A DNA stretch of 36,357 bases, from contig VSMY01000006.1 in NCBI GenBank assembly GCA_009773995.1, positions 1 to 36,357 of the forward strand, read 5' to 3'. Shown here in pieces: positions 23,135-30,548 of this stretch. The number at the start of each line of letters is the position of its first letter. Position 1 is the first letter of the stretch. This DNA comes from Oscillibacter sp. Its GTDB lineage: Bacteria > Bacillota > Clostridia > Oscillospirales > Oscillospiraceae. The translations under genes and the position numbers were made by a program. The notes under the pieces were generated by a model, which worked only from the letters and a program-made list of their open reading frames with translations, did no database searches and was not told the origin of the DNA.

Positions 23135-24844
23135 ATGGATATACACAGCATTCGTCAGGCCTTGCGCACAAAATCCGTCTACGATATCCCTCTTCGGGTG
23201 ACCTTCTATGCCCGGGTATCCTCCGAGAGCGATGAACAGCTCAACTCCTTGGGCAACCAGGTGAGCTACTACGAGGAGTTCATCCGCAAAAATTCCGCCT
23301 GGGAGTATGTGCCAGGCTATGTAGACGAGGGTCTGTCCGCCGCCACCACCAAGAAGCGGGAGGACTTCCACCGCATGGTGGAGGACGGTAAGGCGGGACT
23401 CTTTGACCTTATCATCACCAAGGAGATCACCCGCTTTGCCCGTAACACCCTGGACTCCATCCTCTACACCCGGGAGCTGCTCAGCGCCGGAGTAGGGGTG
23501 TTCTTCCAAAACGACAACATCAACACCTTTGACGAGGACTCCGAACTGCGCCTGACCATCATGTCCGGAATCGCCCAGGACGAACTGCGCAAGCTTTCCA
23601 GCCGGGTAAAGTTCGGCCACGCCCAGGCCATCAAGAAAAATGTGGTGCTGGGCAACAGCCGTATCTTTGGATACGTCAAGGACGGGGGGCGGCTTGTGAT
23701 CGACGAGGACGAGGCCCCCATGGTCCGTGAGCTGTTCGAGCTGTACGCCACGGGGGACTACTCCATGAAGCAGATAGAAACCCTGTTCTGGGAAAAGGGC
23801 TACCACAACCACAACGGTAAAAAAATTGCCCATACCACCATGTCCGGCATGATCTCCAACCCCAAGTACAAGGGCTACTATGTGGGCAACAAGGTGAAGG
23901 TCATCGACCTGTTCACCAAGAAGCAGAAATTTCTCCCGCCGGAGGAATGGGTGATGTTCAAGGACGAGACCGGCGAGATCGTCCCGGCCATCGTCTCCGA
24001 GGAATTGTGGGACAAGGCCAACGCCGTATTGAAAAAGCGCAGCGAGGACGTGAAGGGCCGCCAAGGGATCTGCAACCACGCCAACCTCCTCACCGGAAAG
24101 CTCTACTGCATCCACTGCGGCGCGGCCTACTACCGCCGGGAGTCGGTGGACCGGCAGGGGAACAAAAACAGCAAGTGGGTGTGCTCCGGCAAGATCAAAA
24201 ACGGGGCGGACTCCTGTCCCTCCTTTGCCGTCTATGAGGAGGAGCTGAAGCCCCTGCTCTTTGAGGTGTTCCGGGAGACCGAGGCAGACGCCCAGGCCTT
24301 GGTGGAGGAGTACATCGAGATGTACAAGGCCCTGGGGGACGGCGAGGACATGGCGAAGCAAATCGCCACCCTGCGGCAACAAATCGAGCTGGCCCAGAAG
24401 AAGAAGAGCAAGCTCCTGGGCTACAACGCCTCCGGCCAGCTCTCCGACCGGGATTTCCTCTCCATGAACAAGGACTGTGACCGGGAGATCAGCGAGGCGG
24501 AGCGGCAGATCTACGACCTGGAGCAGCAGCAAATGTCCCGGGAGGATTTCCGCAAGCAGATTGAGACCATCCGACGGGTGCTCCGGGAGGCGGAGCGGGA
24601 CGCGGCCCAGGGACTCATCAGCAAGGAGTTTGTGGACAGGTATATTGACAAGATCTTCGCCACCCCGGAGGAGGACGGCTCCCTGCGGCTGCAAATCAAG
24701 ATATTTACCGGAGAGTCCACCGAAAAGTATCTGCAAAGCCTCCGGGCGGGCGCGGCGCGCAGCGCCCAGGGGGTCCAGCGGCACGCTGGTCGTACGGGTC
24801 ACACGTTCAAGAAGATGATCGAGTCCTACGAGAAGTCCCTGTAA
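23135..24844 (+). CDS. Large serine recombinase B, C-terminus fused to host SASP tail
   Basis: This is a 569-residue large serine recombinase. The resolvase domain begins RVTFYARVSSESDEQ (nucleophile S29) and includes LIITKEITRFARN. A recombinase domain follows (about 185-300: NSRIFGYVKDGG, then SGMISNPKYKGYYVG), then a zinc ribbon (CIHCG ... CPSF, with the other cysteine in WVCSG), a coiled-coil (about 395-480) and the tail FVDRYIDKIFATPEEDG. It should integrate and excise element B. AAAGGAG precedes the ATG. The last codons, KKMIESYEKSL and the stop, are SASP sequence to the right of the attachment core, in the SASP's own frame, so the integrated gene depends on the host for its stop codon. 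In the circle the frame would continue for 30 other residues. Confidence 0.95.
   Translation: MDIHSIRQALRTKSVYDIPLRVTFYARVSSESDEQLNSLGNQVSYYEEFIRKNSAWEYVPGYVDEGLSAATTKKREDFHRMVEDGKAGLFDLIITKEITRFARNTLDSILYTRELLSAGVGVFFQNDNINTFDEDSELRLTIMSGIAQDELRKLSSRVKFGHAQAIKKNVVLGNSRIFGYVKDGGRLVIDEDEAPMVRELFELYATGDYSMKQIETLFWEKGYHNHNGKKIAHTTMSGMISNPKYKGYYVGNKVKVIDLFTKKQKFLPPEEWVMFKDETGEIVPAIVSEELWDKANAVLKKRSEDVKGRQGICNHANLLTGKLYCIHCGAAYYRRESVDRQGNKNSKWVCSGKIKNGADSCPSFAVYEEELKPLLFEVFRETEADAQALVEEYIEMYKALGDGEDMAKQIATLRQQIELAQKKKSKLLGYNASGQLSDRDFLSMNKDCDREISEAERQIYDLEQQQMSREDFRKQIETIRRVLREAERDAAQGLISKEFVDRYIDKIFATPEEDGSLRLQIKIFTGESTEKYLQSLRAGAARSAQGVQRHAGRTGHTFKKMIESYEKSL
24796..24844 (+). other. attR of element B and 3' end of the split SASP gene
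   Basis: GGGTCA (24796-24801) is the element-side half-site, TCAAGAAGATG (24807-24817) the shared core, and 24818-24844 the SASP codons IESYEKSL and stop. Together with the fragment at 9326-9415 this restores the typical alpha/beta SASP ending MVKKMIESYEKSL. Confidence 0.8.
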
Positions 24845-24861
24845 CTTCCCGCCGGAACAAT

Positions 24862-24887
24862 GGGGGAGAGGCAAACGCCTCTCCCCC
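24862..24887 (+). terminator. Terminator of the SASP gene (now ending LSR B)
   Basis: GGGGGAGAGG (24862-24871) pairs perfectly with CCTCTCCCCC (24878-24887), loop 6 bases, then GTTTCTCGTTCTC. It stands 17 bases after the SASP stop and now serves the recombinase transcript. It is also the first clearly chromosomal feature on the right. Confidence 0.75.
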
Positions 24888-24900
24888 GTTTCTCGTTCTC

Positions 24901-25476
24901 TCACCGCAGCAAAATCGGCTGGAGCTGTTCGCCTCGGAGCGCCGCGTCCACCGTCTCCGGCAGCTTGGTGAAATCCGCCACCAGAGAGCTGGGCTTCTTC
25001 TCCGCGTTGTCCTGGCCGAAGGGCACAAAATAATAATTCCGCCGGACCAGCAGCTCGCCGATGTTCCGCGCTCCCGCCGCCAGCCCGTCGTTGCTGGACA
25101 CCGCCAGCACCACCGGGCGGCCGTTCCTCAGATGGGACTTGGCCGCCATGGTCACCGATGTGTCCGCGATGCCCGCCGCCAGCTTGGCAATGGTATTTCC
25201 CGTGGCCGGGGCAATCACCAGCACATCCAGCAGCCCTTTGGGCCCAATGGGCTCCACCGACGGGATATCCAGCAGCACGTCGTTTCCCGTCAGGTCCTCC
25301 AGCCGCTCCAGCAGGTCCTCGGACCGGCCGAAGCGGGTATCCGTAAAGGCGGAAATTTCCGAGACAATGGGAATCACCGTCTCGTAAATCTCCGTCAGCG
25401 CCTCCAGGGCCTTCAGCACCTTCTCATGGGTGCAGAAGGACCCGCAGACCGCGAAACCGACCCGTTCCTTGCGCAT
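24901..25476 (-). CDS. dpaB: Dipicolinate synthase subunit B
   Basis: The 191-residue flavoprotein-fold protein starts MRKERVGFAVCGSFCTHEK and carries the segment VIAPATGNTIAKLAAGIADT typical of the SpoVFB subunit. With DpaA it makes dipicolinic acid from a lysine-pathway intermediate in the mother cell; the product, with calcium, fills the spore core. I chose the ATG at 25476, 6 bases after GAGGTG, over a GTG three codons earlier. The dpaA stop lies 10 bases upstream, so the two are translationally coupled. Its presence shows a spore-forming host. Confidence 0.93.
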   Translation of the reverse strand: MRKERVGFAVCGSFCTHEKVLKALEALTEIYETVIPIVSEISAFTDTRFGRSEDLLERLEDLTGNDVLLDIPSVEPIGPKGLLDVLVIAPATGNTIAKLAAGIADTSVTMAAKSHLRNGRPVVLAVSSNDGLAAGARNIGELLVRRNYYFVPFGQDNAEKKPSSLVADFTKLPETVDAALRGEQLQPILLR

Positions 25477-25486
25477 ACAGGTCACC

Positions 25487-26317
25487 TCATTCTTCCAATA
25501 GGATGTAATACACCGCGTCCCGGATGGCCGCCGCCGCGGACCGCGGGCTGAGCCGCCCCGGCAGGGAGCGGGCCCAGAGCACTTCCGGGCCGTCCTCCGC
25601 CGCCTCGACTCCCCGGACGGAGGCCAGGTCCATCAGCAGGCAGTCCCGCGGCAGCTGGGCCGCAAGCGGCCCGCCCAGGACAGGGGAGGGGACCGTGTTG
25701 AACACCGCGCCGAAGGCGCTCAAATGGCCGTCCAGCTTCCCGGTCTCCAGAGCCTTGTATCCATAGGCCCGGATCCAGGCCAGGTCCTCCGGCCGTCTAG
25801 CCGTAGCCGTGACCCTGGCCCCCAGGCCGTGGAGGCGGCAGCTCAGGAGCTTCCCGATGCGGCCGAAGCCGATCACCAGGCAGTCCAGCCCCAGGAGCGT
25901 CCGGTCCAGCCGCTCCATGGCGGTCTGGACGGCCCCCTCCGCCGTGATGGCGGCGTTGGCCACCGCCAGCTCTTCCCGGAGGAAGTAGTCCTCCACCGTC
26001 AGGCCCAGGGCCTCCGCCTCCCGGCGCTGCTGAGGCCGCACCTGGCCCGCCAGAATCCGCTGTCCGGGCCGGAGGCGGCGGAACAGGTCCGCCGTGGGCA
26101 CCGCCCCCTCCTCGCAGTTCAAAACGCCGTCGCCCTTGCACAGGGGCAGGGGCAGAATCACCACGTCGGAGGCGGCGGCTGTGTCCAGCGCACCCGCTCC
26201 CACGGGCTTCCAGCGGTCCAGGCCGTAAGTACGGACGGAATGGCCGTCCCCGTGCAGCAAGCGGGCCAGCTCCGCCTGGCGGCGGTCCCCGCCGATGACG
26301 CCAAAGGTTTTCTTCAT
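25487..26317 (-). CDS. dpaA: Dipicolinate synthase subunit A
   Basis: The 276-residue protein starts MKKTFGVIGGDRRQAELARL and has a second Rossmann motif, LVIGFGRIGKLLSCRL, the NAD(P)-binding domain of SpoVFA. It contributes the dehydrogenase activity to dipicolinate synthesis. I use the ATG at 26317, with GGGGGAG upstream; a longer open frame reaching 26515 would overlap the divergent HAD gene. A sigma-K-type promoter lies just upstream, fitting late mother-cell expression. It is the first gene of a two-gene operon with dpaB. Confidence 0.94.
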   Translation of the reverse strand: MKKTFGVIGGDRRQAELARLLHGDGHSVRTYGLDRWKPVGAGALDTAAASDVVILPLPLCKGDGVLNCEEGAVPTADLFRRLRPGQRILAGQVRPQQRREAEALGLTVEDYFLREELAVANAAITAEGAVQTAMERLDRTLLGLDCLVIGFGRIGKLLSCRLHGLGARVTATARRPEDLAWIRAYGYKALETGKLDGHLSAFGAVFNTVPSPVLGGPLAAQLPRDCLLMDLASVRGVEAAEDGPEVLWARSLPGRLSPRSAAAAIRDAVYYILLEE

Positions 26318-26337
26318 CTCAACACTCCCCCTCGCTC

Positions 26338-26365
26338 TATGGTATGGCCGGGGGAAGAAATGGGT
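26338..26365 (-). promoter_or_regulatory. Sigma-K-type promoter of dpaAB
   Basis: Read on the minus strand, an AC (26364-26365) is followed after 17 bases by CATACCATA (26338-26346), matching the sigma-K pattern AC, 16-17 bases, CATAnnnTA. The dpaA start codon lies 21 bases downstream of the box. The dpa operon is sigma-K dependent in Bacillus subtilis. Confidence 0.65.
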
Positions 26366-26367
26366 GA

Positions 26368-26396
26368 TTGTCTTTTCCCGGCGGGCGTGATACAAT
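26368..26396 (+). promoter_or_regulatory. Sigma-A promoter of the HAD gene
   Basis: TTGTCT (26368-26373) and TACAAT (26391-26396) are separated by 17 bases and stand 33 bases before the ATG at 26430. It runs back-to-back with the dpaA promoter. Confidence 0.6.
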
Positions 26397-26429
26397 GAAC
26401 ACCGTGAAACCTGCCGAAAGGACTGGACG

Positions 26430-27116
26430 ATGATGAAATACGAGTACCTGCTCTTCGACGCCGACGACACCCTCTTCGACTTCCCCAAGGCCTCCTCCCG
26501 GGCCTTTGAGAACATGTGCCGGGCCCACGATATTCCCTACACGCCGGAGTCCTACCGGCTCTATCATGAAATCAACCTGGAGCTCTGGACCGCCTTCGAC
26601 CAGGGAGAGGTGACCAAGGAGTTCGTCACCCTGGAGCGTTACGTCCGATTTTTGAGAACCCTGGACCTGGAGCGGGACCCGGCGGCTTGTAACCGGGACT
26701 ACCTGGCCGCCTTGGGGGAAGGGATCTATCCCCTGCCCCACGCCGAGGCGGTCTGCCGGGAGCTGAAGGAGCGGGGACACCGGATGTACATCGTCACCAA
26801 CGCCGTGGCCTCCGTCCAGCGCAGCCGCCTCCGGGGCAGCGTCTTCGCGGAGCTCTTCGAGGGGGCCTTTATCTCCGAGGAGGCCGGGGCCGCCAAACCC
26901 AGCCGGGCCTATTTCGACTACGTGCGCCGGCAGCTGCCGGGAATGACGGAGGAAAACGCCCTGGTCATCGGGGACTCTCTGTCCACGGACATCCAGGGGG
27001 CCAACAACGCCGGACTCCCCTGCTGCTGGTTCAACCCGGCAGGGAAGCTCCGGCGGGAGGGACTGCGAATTGATTATGAAATCTCCGACCTGCGGGAGCT
27101 GCTGGAAATCGTATAA
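26430..27116 (+). CDS. HAD hydrolase, YjjG-type nucleotidase
   Basis: The 228-residue HAD-superfamily phosphatase has the nucleophile motif DADDTLFDF (D10, D12), motif II TNAVASVQ, a lysine in AAKPSRAYFD and the metal motif GDSLSTDIQGANNAG. The cap is helical and lies after motif I. The sequence around these motifs resembles the noncanonical pyrimidine nucleotidase YjjG, which removes phosphate from unusual nucleoside monophosphates. Substrate assignment within HAD proteins is uncertain. AAAGGA lies 8 bases before the start, and a second ATG follows directly. The gene is monocistronic, between its own promoter and a strong terminator. Confidence 0.88.
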   Translation: MMKYEYLLFDADDTLFDFPKASSRAFENMCRAHDIPYTPESYRLYHEINLELWTAFDQGEVTKEFVTLERYVRFLRTLDLERDPAACNRDYLAALGEGIYPLPHAEAVCRELKERGHRMYIVTNAVASVQRSRLRGSVFAELFEGAFISEEAGAAKPSRAYFDYVRRQLPGMTEENALVIGDSLSTDIQGANNAGLPCCWFNPAGKLRREGLRIDYEISDLRELLEIV

Positions 27117-27122
27117 GGGGAA

Positions 27123-27153
27123 CGGCGCCGGGAAAACTCCCGGCGCCGCTTTT
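27123..27153 (+). terminator. Terminator after the HAD gene
   Basis: CGGCGCCGGG (27123-27132) and CCCGGCGCCG (27139-27148) form a perfect 10-bp stem followed by CTTTTT. The convergent cca gene ends at 27153, so it may serve both directions. Confidence 0.88.
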
Positions 27154-28478
27154 TAAATTCCCTCCATATCCTTTCTCAGAGACTCCAGCAGCGCTTCCCG
27201 GTCGTTGGGCAGCGCGCCGTCGACAACCTTTTCCAAAAGCCCCTCCAGCGCCTCCCCCACCGCCGGGCCGGAGAGACCCAGGGCCAGCAGATCCCGTCCG
27301 TTAACCGCCAGCTGCTTCAGGGAGAAGCACGCGTCCTCCGCCAGGAGCTTGTCCAGAATCTCCTCCGCTTTATCCAGCTCCCTCTGCCGGCCCCAGTACG
27401 CCGGGGCCTGTCCCAGGTTGTCCGCCCGCTTCACCAGAATCAGGCGGCGCAGATCCTCCTCCCCCAGAATCCGCAGCGCCCGGCGGATGGACTTGTCCGT
27501 CCGGGGGATATCCTTGTCGTGCCACTCCACCAGCCGGACCACCGTCTCCCGGAATGCCGCGGCGCATTTCAGCCGCCGGAGCATCCGGTCCGCAAGATCC
27601 CGGCTGACGGCGGGGTGGCCGTAGAAATGGCCCACGCCCCTCTCGTCCAGGGTGAAGCAGGCGGGCTTCCCCACATCGTGGAGCAGCATGGTACAGCGGA
27701 GCGCCAGGTCCCCCGGCACGGCGGCCAGGGCGTGGAGGGTGTGCTCCCACACGTCGTAGCAGTGGTGGCGGTTCCGCTGGTCAAAGCCCACCATGGGCAG
27801 GAGCTCCGGCCAGAACACGCCGAAGACCTCCGGGTATTCCCGCAGCACCGCCGCCGCCGTCTCTCCCGGCAGGAGCTTGAAAAATTCCGTTTGTATCCGC
27901 TCCGGGGCGACGTCTTCCAGTCCCTCCCGGTTTCTCCGGAGAGCCGCCGCCGTCTCGGCCTCAATGGCGAACCCCAGCGCCGCCGCGAACCGGAGGCCCC
28001 GGAGAATCCGCAGGGCGTCCTCCTGAAAGCGCCGGTCCGGCTCCCCCACGCAGCGCAGTACCCGGCGGCGCAGGTCCTCCCGGCCCCCGAAGGGGTCCCG
28101 GAGCTCCCCCCGGAGATTCCAGGCCATGGCGTTGACGGTGAAGTCCCGCCGGGCCAGGTCCTCGTCCACGGAGCGGGTGAAGGTCACGGACTCCGGGCGG
28201 CGGTGGTCCCGGTACGCGCCGTCAATGCGGTAGGTGGTGACCTCCACCGGGCCGCCGGGGGTCTTCACGGTGACGGTGCCGTGCTTCAGCCCCGTGGGCT
28301 CCGCCAGGGACCCGAACACCGCCAGAGTCTCCTCCGGCGGGGCGGAGGCGGTCACGTCCCAATCCTCCGGCCTCCGGCCCAGGAGGGCATCCCGGACGCA
28401 GCCCCCCACGCACCACGCCTCGTGGCCCGCCGCTTCCAGGGTTTTCAGGACCGCCTGCACATTTTCCGGTATCTCCAA
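27153..28478 (-). CDS. cca: CCA-adding tRNA nucleotidyltransferase with HD domain
   Basis: The 441-residue class II nucleotidyltransferase adds or repairs the CCA end of tRNA. Visible motifs are VGGCVRDALLGRRPEDWDVT (metal-binding DWD), RRDFTVNAMA and the nucleotide-recognition region EDALRILRGLRFAA. A C-terminal HD domain follows (HHCYDVWEHTLHA, MLLHDVGKPACF). The start is apparently TTG at 28478, with AAAGGGGG upstream. GC content is very high, in keeping with the chromosomal right part and unlike the accessory region. It is divergent from murC. Confidence 0.92.
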   Translation of the reverse strand: MEIPENVQAVLKTLEAAGHEAWCVGGCVRDALLGRRPEDWDVTASAPPEETLAVFGSLAEPTGLKHGTVTVKTPGGPVEVTTYRIDGAYRDHRRPESVTFTRSVDEDLARRDFTVNAMAWNLRGELRDPFGGREDLRRRVLRCVGEPDRRFQEDALRILRGLRFAAALGFAIEAETAAALRRNREGLEDVAPERIQTEFFKLLPGETAAAVLREYPEVFGVFWPELLPMVGFDQRNRHHCYDVWEHTLHALAAVPGDLALRCTMLLHDVGKPACFTLDERGVGHFYGHPAVSRDLADRMLRRLKCAAAFRETVVRLVEWHDKDIPRTDKSIRRALRILGEEDLRRLILVKRADNLGQAPAYWGRQRELDKAEEILDKLLAEDACFSLKQLAVNGRDLLALGLSGPAVGEALEGLLEKVVDGALPNDREALLESLRKDMEGI

Positions 28479-28573
28479 GGCTTTGCCCCCTTTCGCCGTT
28501 GCATTTCTCCGTTCCTTATATTATAATAAATTGGTTACGAGGATACAATCTTTTTTAAAAGGAAGTTGATTCC

Positions 28574-29950
28574 ATGATGCACAACGAAAAACCCATCAGC
28601 GACTTTTTCGCTCCCGGCGTCCGGGCCCATCTGGTGGGCATCGGGGGCGTGTCCATGTGCCCCCTGGCGGAGGTCCTCCGGGACAAGGGCCTGGTCATCC
28701 AGGGCTCCGACATGTCGGAGAGCGATACCGTGAAGCACCTCCGGTCCCTGGGCATCCCCGTGGCCGTGGGCCACAACGCCGACAACCTGGGGGACTGCGA
28801 CCTGGTCATCCGCACCGCCGCCGTCCACGACGGCAACCCGGAAATCGCCGGGGCCATTGCCCGGGGCATCCCCGTCTACGAGCGGGCCCAGGCCTGGGGG
28901 GCCATCATGCGGCACTACCCCAACGCGCTGTGTGTGTCCGGGACCCACGGGAAGACCACCACCACCTCCATGTGCACCCACATCTTCATGGCGGCGGAGG
29001 CGGACCCCACGGTGATGATTGGCGGCACCCTGCCCCTGCTCCACTCCGGCTACCGGGTGGGCCAGGGGGACACCATCATCCTGGAGTCCTGTGAGTACTG
29101 CAACAGCTTCCTCAGCTTCTACCCCACCGTGGCGGTGATCCTGAACGTGGAGGCGGACCACCTGGACTTCTTCCAGGACCTGGACGACATCAAGCGCTCC
29201 TTCCGCCGCTTCGCGGAGCTGGTGCCCTCCGGGGGCCGCGTGATTGTCAACGCGGACAACGCCGGGGCCCGGGACGCGGTCCAGGGGCTGGACGTTTTCA
29301 CCTTCGGCCTGGAGCCGGGGGCGGAATGCACCGCCGCAAACCTCCGGGAGGACAAGGGCCGCCCGGTCTTCGACATCCAAGTACACGGCCGGTTCTACGC
29401 CCACGCGGAGCTCCGGGTCTACGGGCGGCACAACGTATCCAACGCCTTGGCCGCGGCCTCGGCGGCCTACGTGCTGGGCCTCCCCGGCGAGGCGGTGGAG
29501 AAGGGCCTGGCGGCCTTCACCGGCGCGGGGCGGCGCTTTGAGTACAAGGGGGCCTTCCAGGGCGCGGAGATTTACGACGACTACGCCCACCACCCCGACG
29601 AGCTCCACGCCCTGCTGACCACGGCCAAGGGCCTGGGCTACCGGCGGCTCATTGTGGCCTTCCAGCCCCACACCTACTCCCGGACCGCCAAGCTCTTCGG
29701 CCGCTTCGTGGAGGAGCTGAAGCTGGCGGACGTGGTGGTGCTGGCGGAGATTTACGCCGCCCGGGAGACAAACAGCCTGGGTATTTCCTCGGCGGACCTG
29801 GTCAAGGAAATTCCCGGCTCCGTTTACTGTTCCACCCTGGACAAGACGGCGGAGGCCGTCCGGCGGCTGGCCGGGCCGGGGGACCTGATCCTCACCGTCG
29901 GCGCGGGGGACATTTACCGCGTGGGAGAAAAGCTCTTGGCAAAGGATTGA
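28574..29950 (+). CDS. murC: UDP-N-acetylmuramate--L-alanine ligase
   Basis: The 458-residue Mur ligase joins L-alanine to UDP-N-acetylmuramate in peptidoglycan synthesis. The N-terminal Rossmann-like segment AHLVGIGGVSMCPLAEVLRD binds the UDP substrate, the ATP loop is GTHGKTTTT (123-131), and NVEADHLDFF, YGRHNVSNALAA and DDYAHHPDEL are conserved MurC motifs. AAAGGAAG precedes a double ATG. It lies 6 bases upstream of the YbaK-domain gene on the same strand, so the two are likely co-transcribed. Confidence 0.95.
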   Translation: MMHNEKPISDFFAPGVRAHLVGIGGVSMCPLAEVLRDKGLVIQGSDMSESDTVKHLRSLGIPVAVGHNADNLGDCDLVIRTAAVHDGNPEIAGAIARGIPVYERAQAWGAIMRHYPNALCVSGTHGKTTTTSMCTHIFMAAEADPTVMIGGTLPLLHSGYRVGQGDTIILESCEYCNSFLSFYPTVAVILNVEADHLDFFQDLDDIKRSFRRFAELVPSGGRVIVNADNAGARDAVQGLDVFTFGLEPGAECTAANLREDKGRPVFDIQVHGRFYAHAELRVYGRHNVSNALAAASAAYVLGLPGEAVEKGLAAFTGAGRRFEYKGAFQGAEIYDDYAHHPDELHALLTTAKGLGYRRLIVAFQPHTYSRTAKLFGRFVEELKLADVVVLAEIYAARETNSLGISSADLVKEIPGSVYCSTLDKTAEAVRRLAGPGDLILTVGAGDIYRVGEKLLAKD

Positions 29951-29956
29951 TTCAAT

Positions 29957-30496
29957 ATGGAACTTTCACCCTTATATCACAATACCCGCCCGGAGGGAGA
30001 GCTGCTGCCCCAGGAGGCGGCGGCCTTCGCCCTGCTGGAGGAGCTGGGCATGGGCTACGACCGGGTGTCCGGCGACCCCGCCGATACCATGGAGAAGTGC
30101 GCCGCCGTCAGCGAGGTCCTGGGCGTGCCTATCTGCAAGAATCTCTTTCTCTGCAACCGGCAGAAGACCCAATTCTACCTGCTGCTCATGGGGCCCGACA
30201 AGCCCTTCCACACCAAGGACCTGTCCCATCAGATCGGCTCCGCCCGGCTGTCCTTCGCGCCGGAGGAGAGCCTGTGGGAGCTGCTCCATTGCACCCCCGG
30301 CTCCGCCACCATCCTGGGGCTGATGAACGATACGGAACACCATGTCCGGCTCCTCATGGAGCGGGAGGTCTACGAGGCGGAATATCTGAGCTGCCACCCC
30401 TGCATCTGCACCAGCAGCCTGAAGCTGAGAACAGCGGACGTGCTGGGAAAGCTCCTGCCCCGCACGGGGCACGAGGTCACTGTGGTGGATCTGTAA
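29957..30496 (+). CDS. YbaK/ProX-domain aminoacyl-tRNA deacylase
   Basis: The 179-residue protein belongs to the YbaK/ProX group that removes wrongly attached amino acids (typically Ala or Cys from tRNA-Pro). Characteristic segments are KCAAVSEVLGVPICKNLFLC, the lysine-containing DKPFHTKDLSHQIGSARLSF, and the glycine motif GSATILGLMND. It is closest in layout to the PrdX subgroup of free-standing proteins. It follows murC by 6 bases and ends before a strong GC-rich hairpin. Substrate specificity is inferred from the family. Confidence 0.9.
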   Translation: MELSPLYHNTRPEGELLPQEAAAFALLEELGMGYDRVSGDPADTMEKCAAVSEVLGVPICKNLFLCNRQKTQFYLLLMGPDKPFHTKDLSHQIGSARLSFAPEESLWELLHCTPGSATILGLMNDTEHHVRLLMEREVYEAEYLSCHPCICTSSLKLRTADVLGKLLPRTGHEVTVVDL

Positions 30497-30510
30497 GCAT
30501 CCCGATAAAA

Positions 30511-30545
30511 ACAGCGCGCGGCCGGACCGGCCGCGCGCTGCGCTT
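30511..30545 (+). terminator. Terminator after murC operon
   Basis: GCGCGCGGCC (30511-30520) pairs with GGCCGCGCGC (30526-30535), loop 5 bases, followed by TGCGCTTTTA. The convergent gene ends at 30549. Confidence 0.78.
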
Positions 30546-30548
30546 TTA

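Larger units (their letters stand above)
9405..24817. mobile_element. Element B: 15.4-kb integrative mobilizable element in a SASP gene
   Basis: The segment is bounded by TCAAGAAGATG at 9405-9415 and 24807-24817. SASP coding sequence continues outward from both copies and fits together into one protein tail (GGQMVKKM + IESYEKSL). It contains a large serine recombinase at its right end, MobC and MobA for mobilization by a helper, a RecA-fold ATPase and cargo, but no conjugation apparatus, which defines an integrative mobilizable element. The remains of a type I restriction system and an inner 4.9-kb insert show repeated remodelling. Confidence 0.82.

Noticed and set aside
23117..24904. 595-codon frame opposite LSR B
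   Set aside because: Composition is that of an antisense shadow, and the plus strand encodes an unmistakable serine recombinase.
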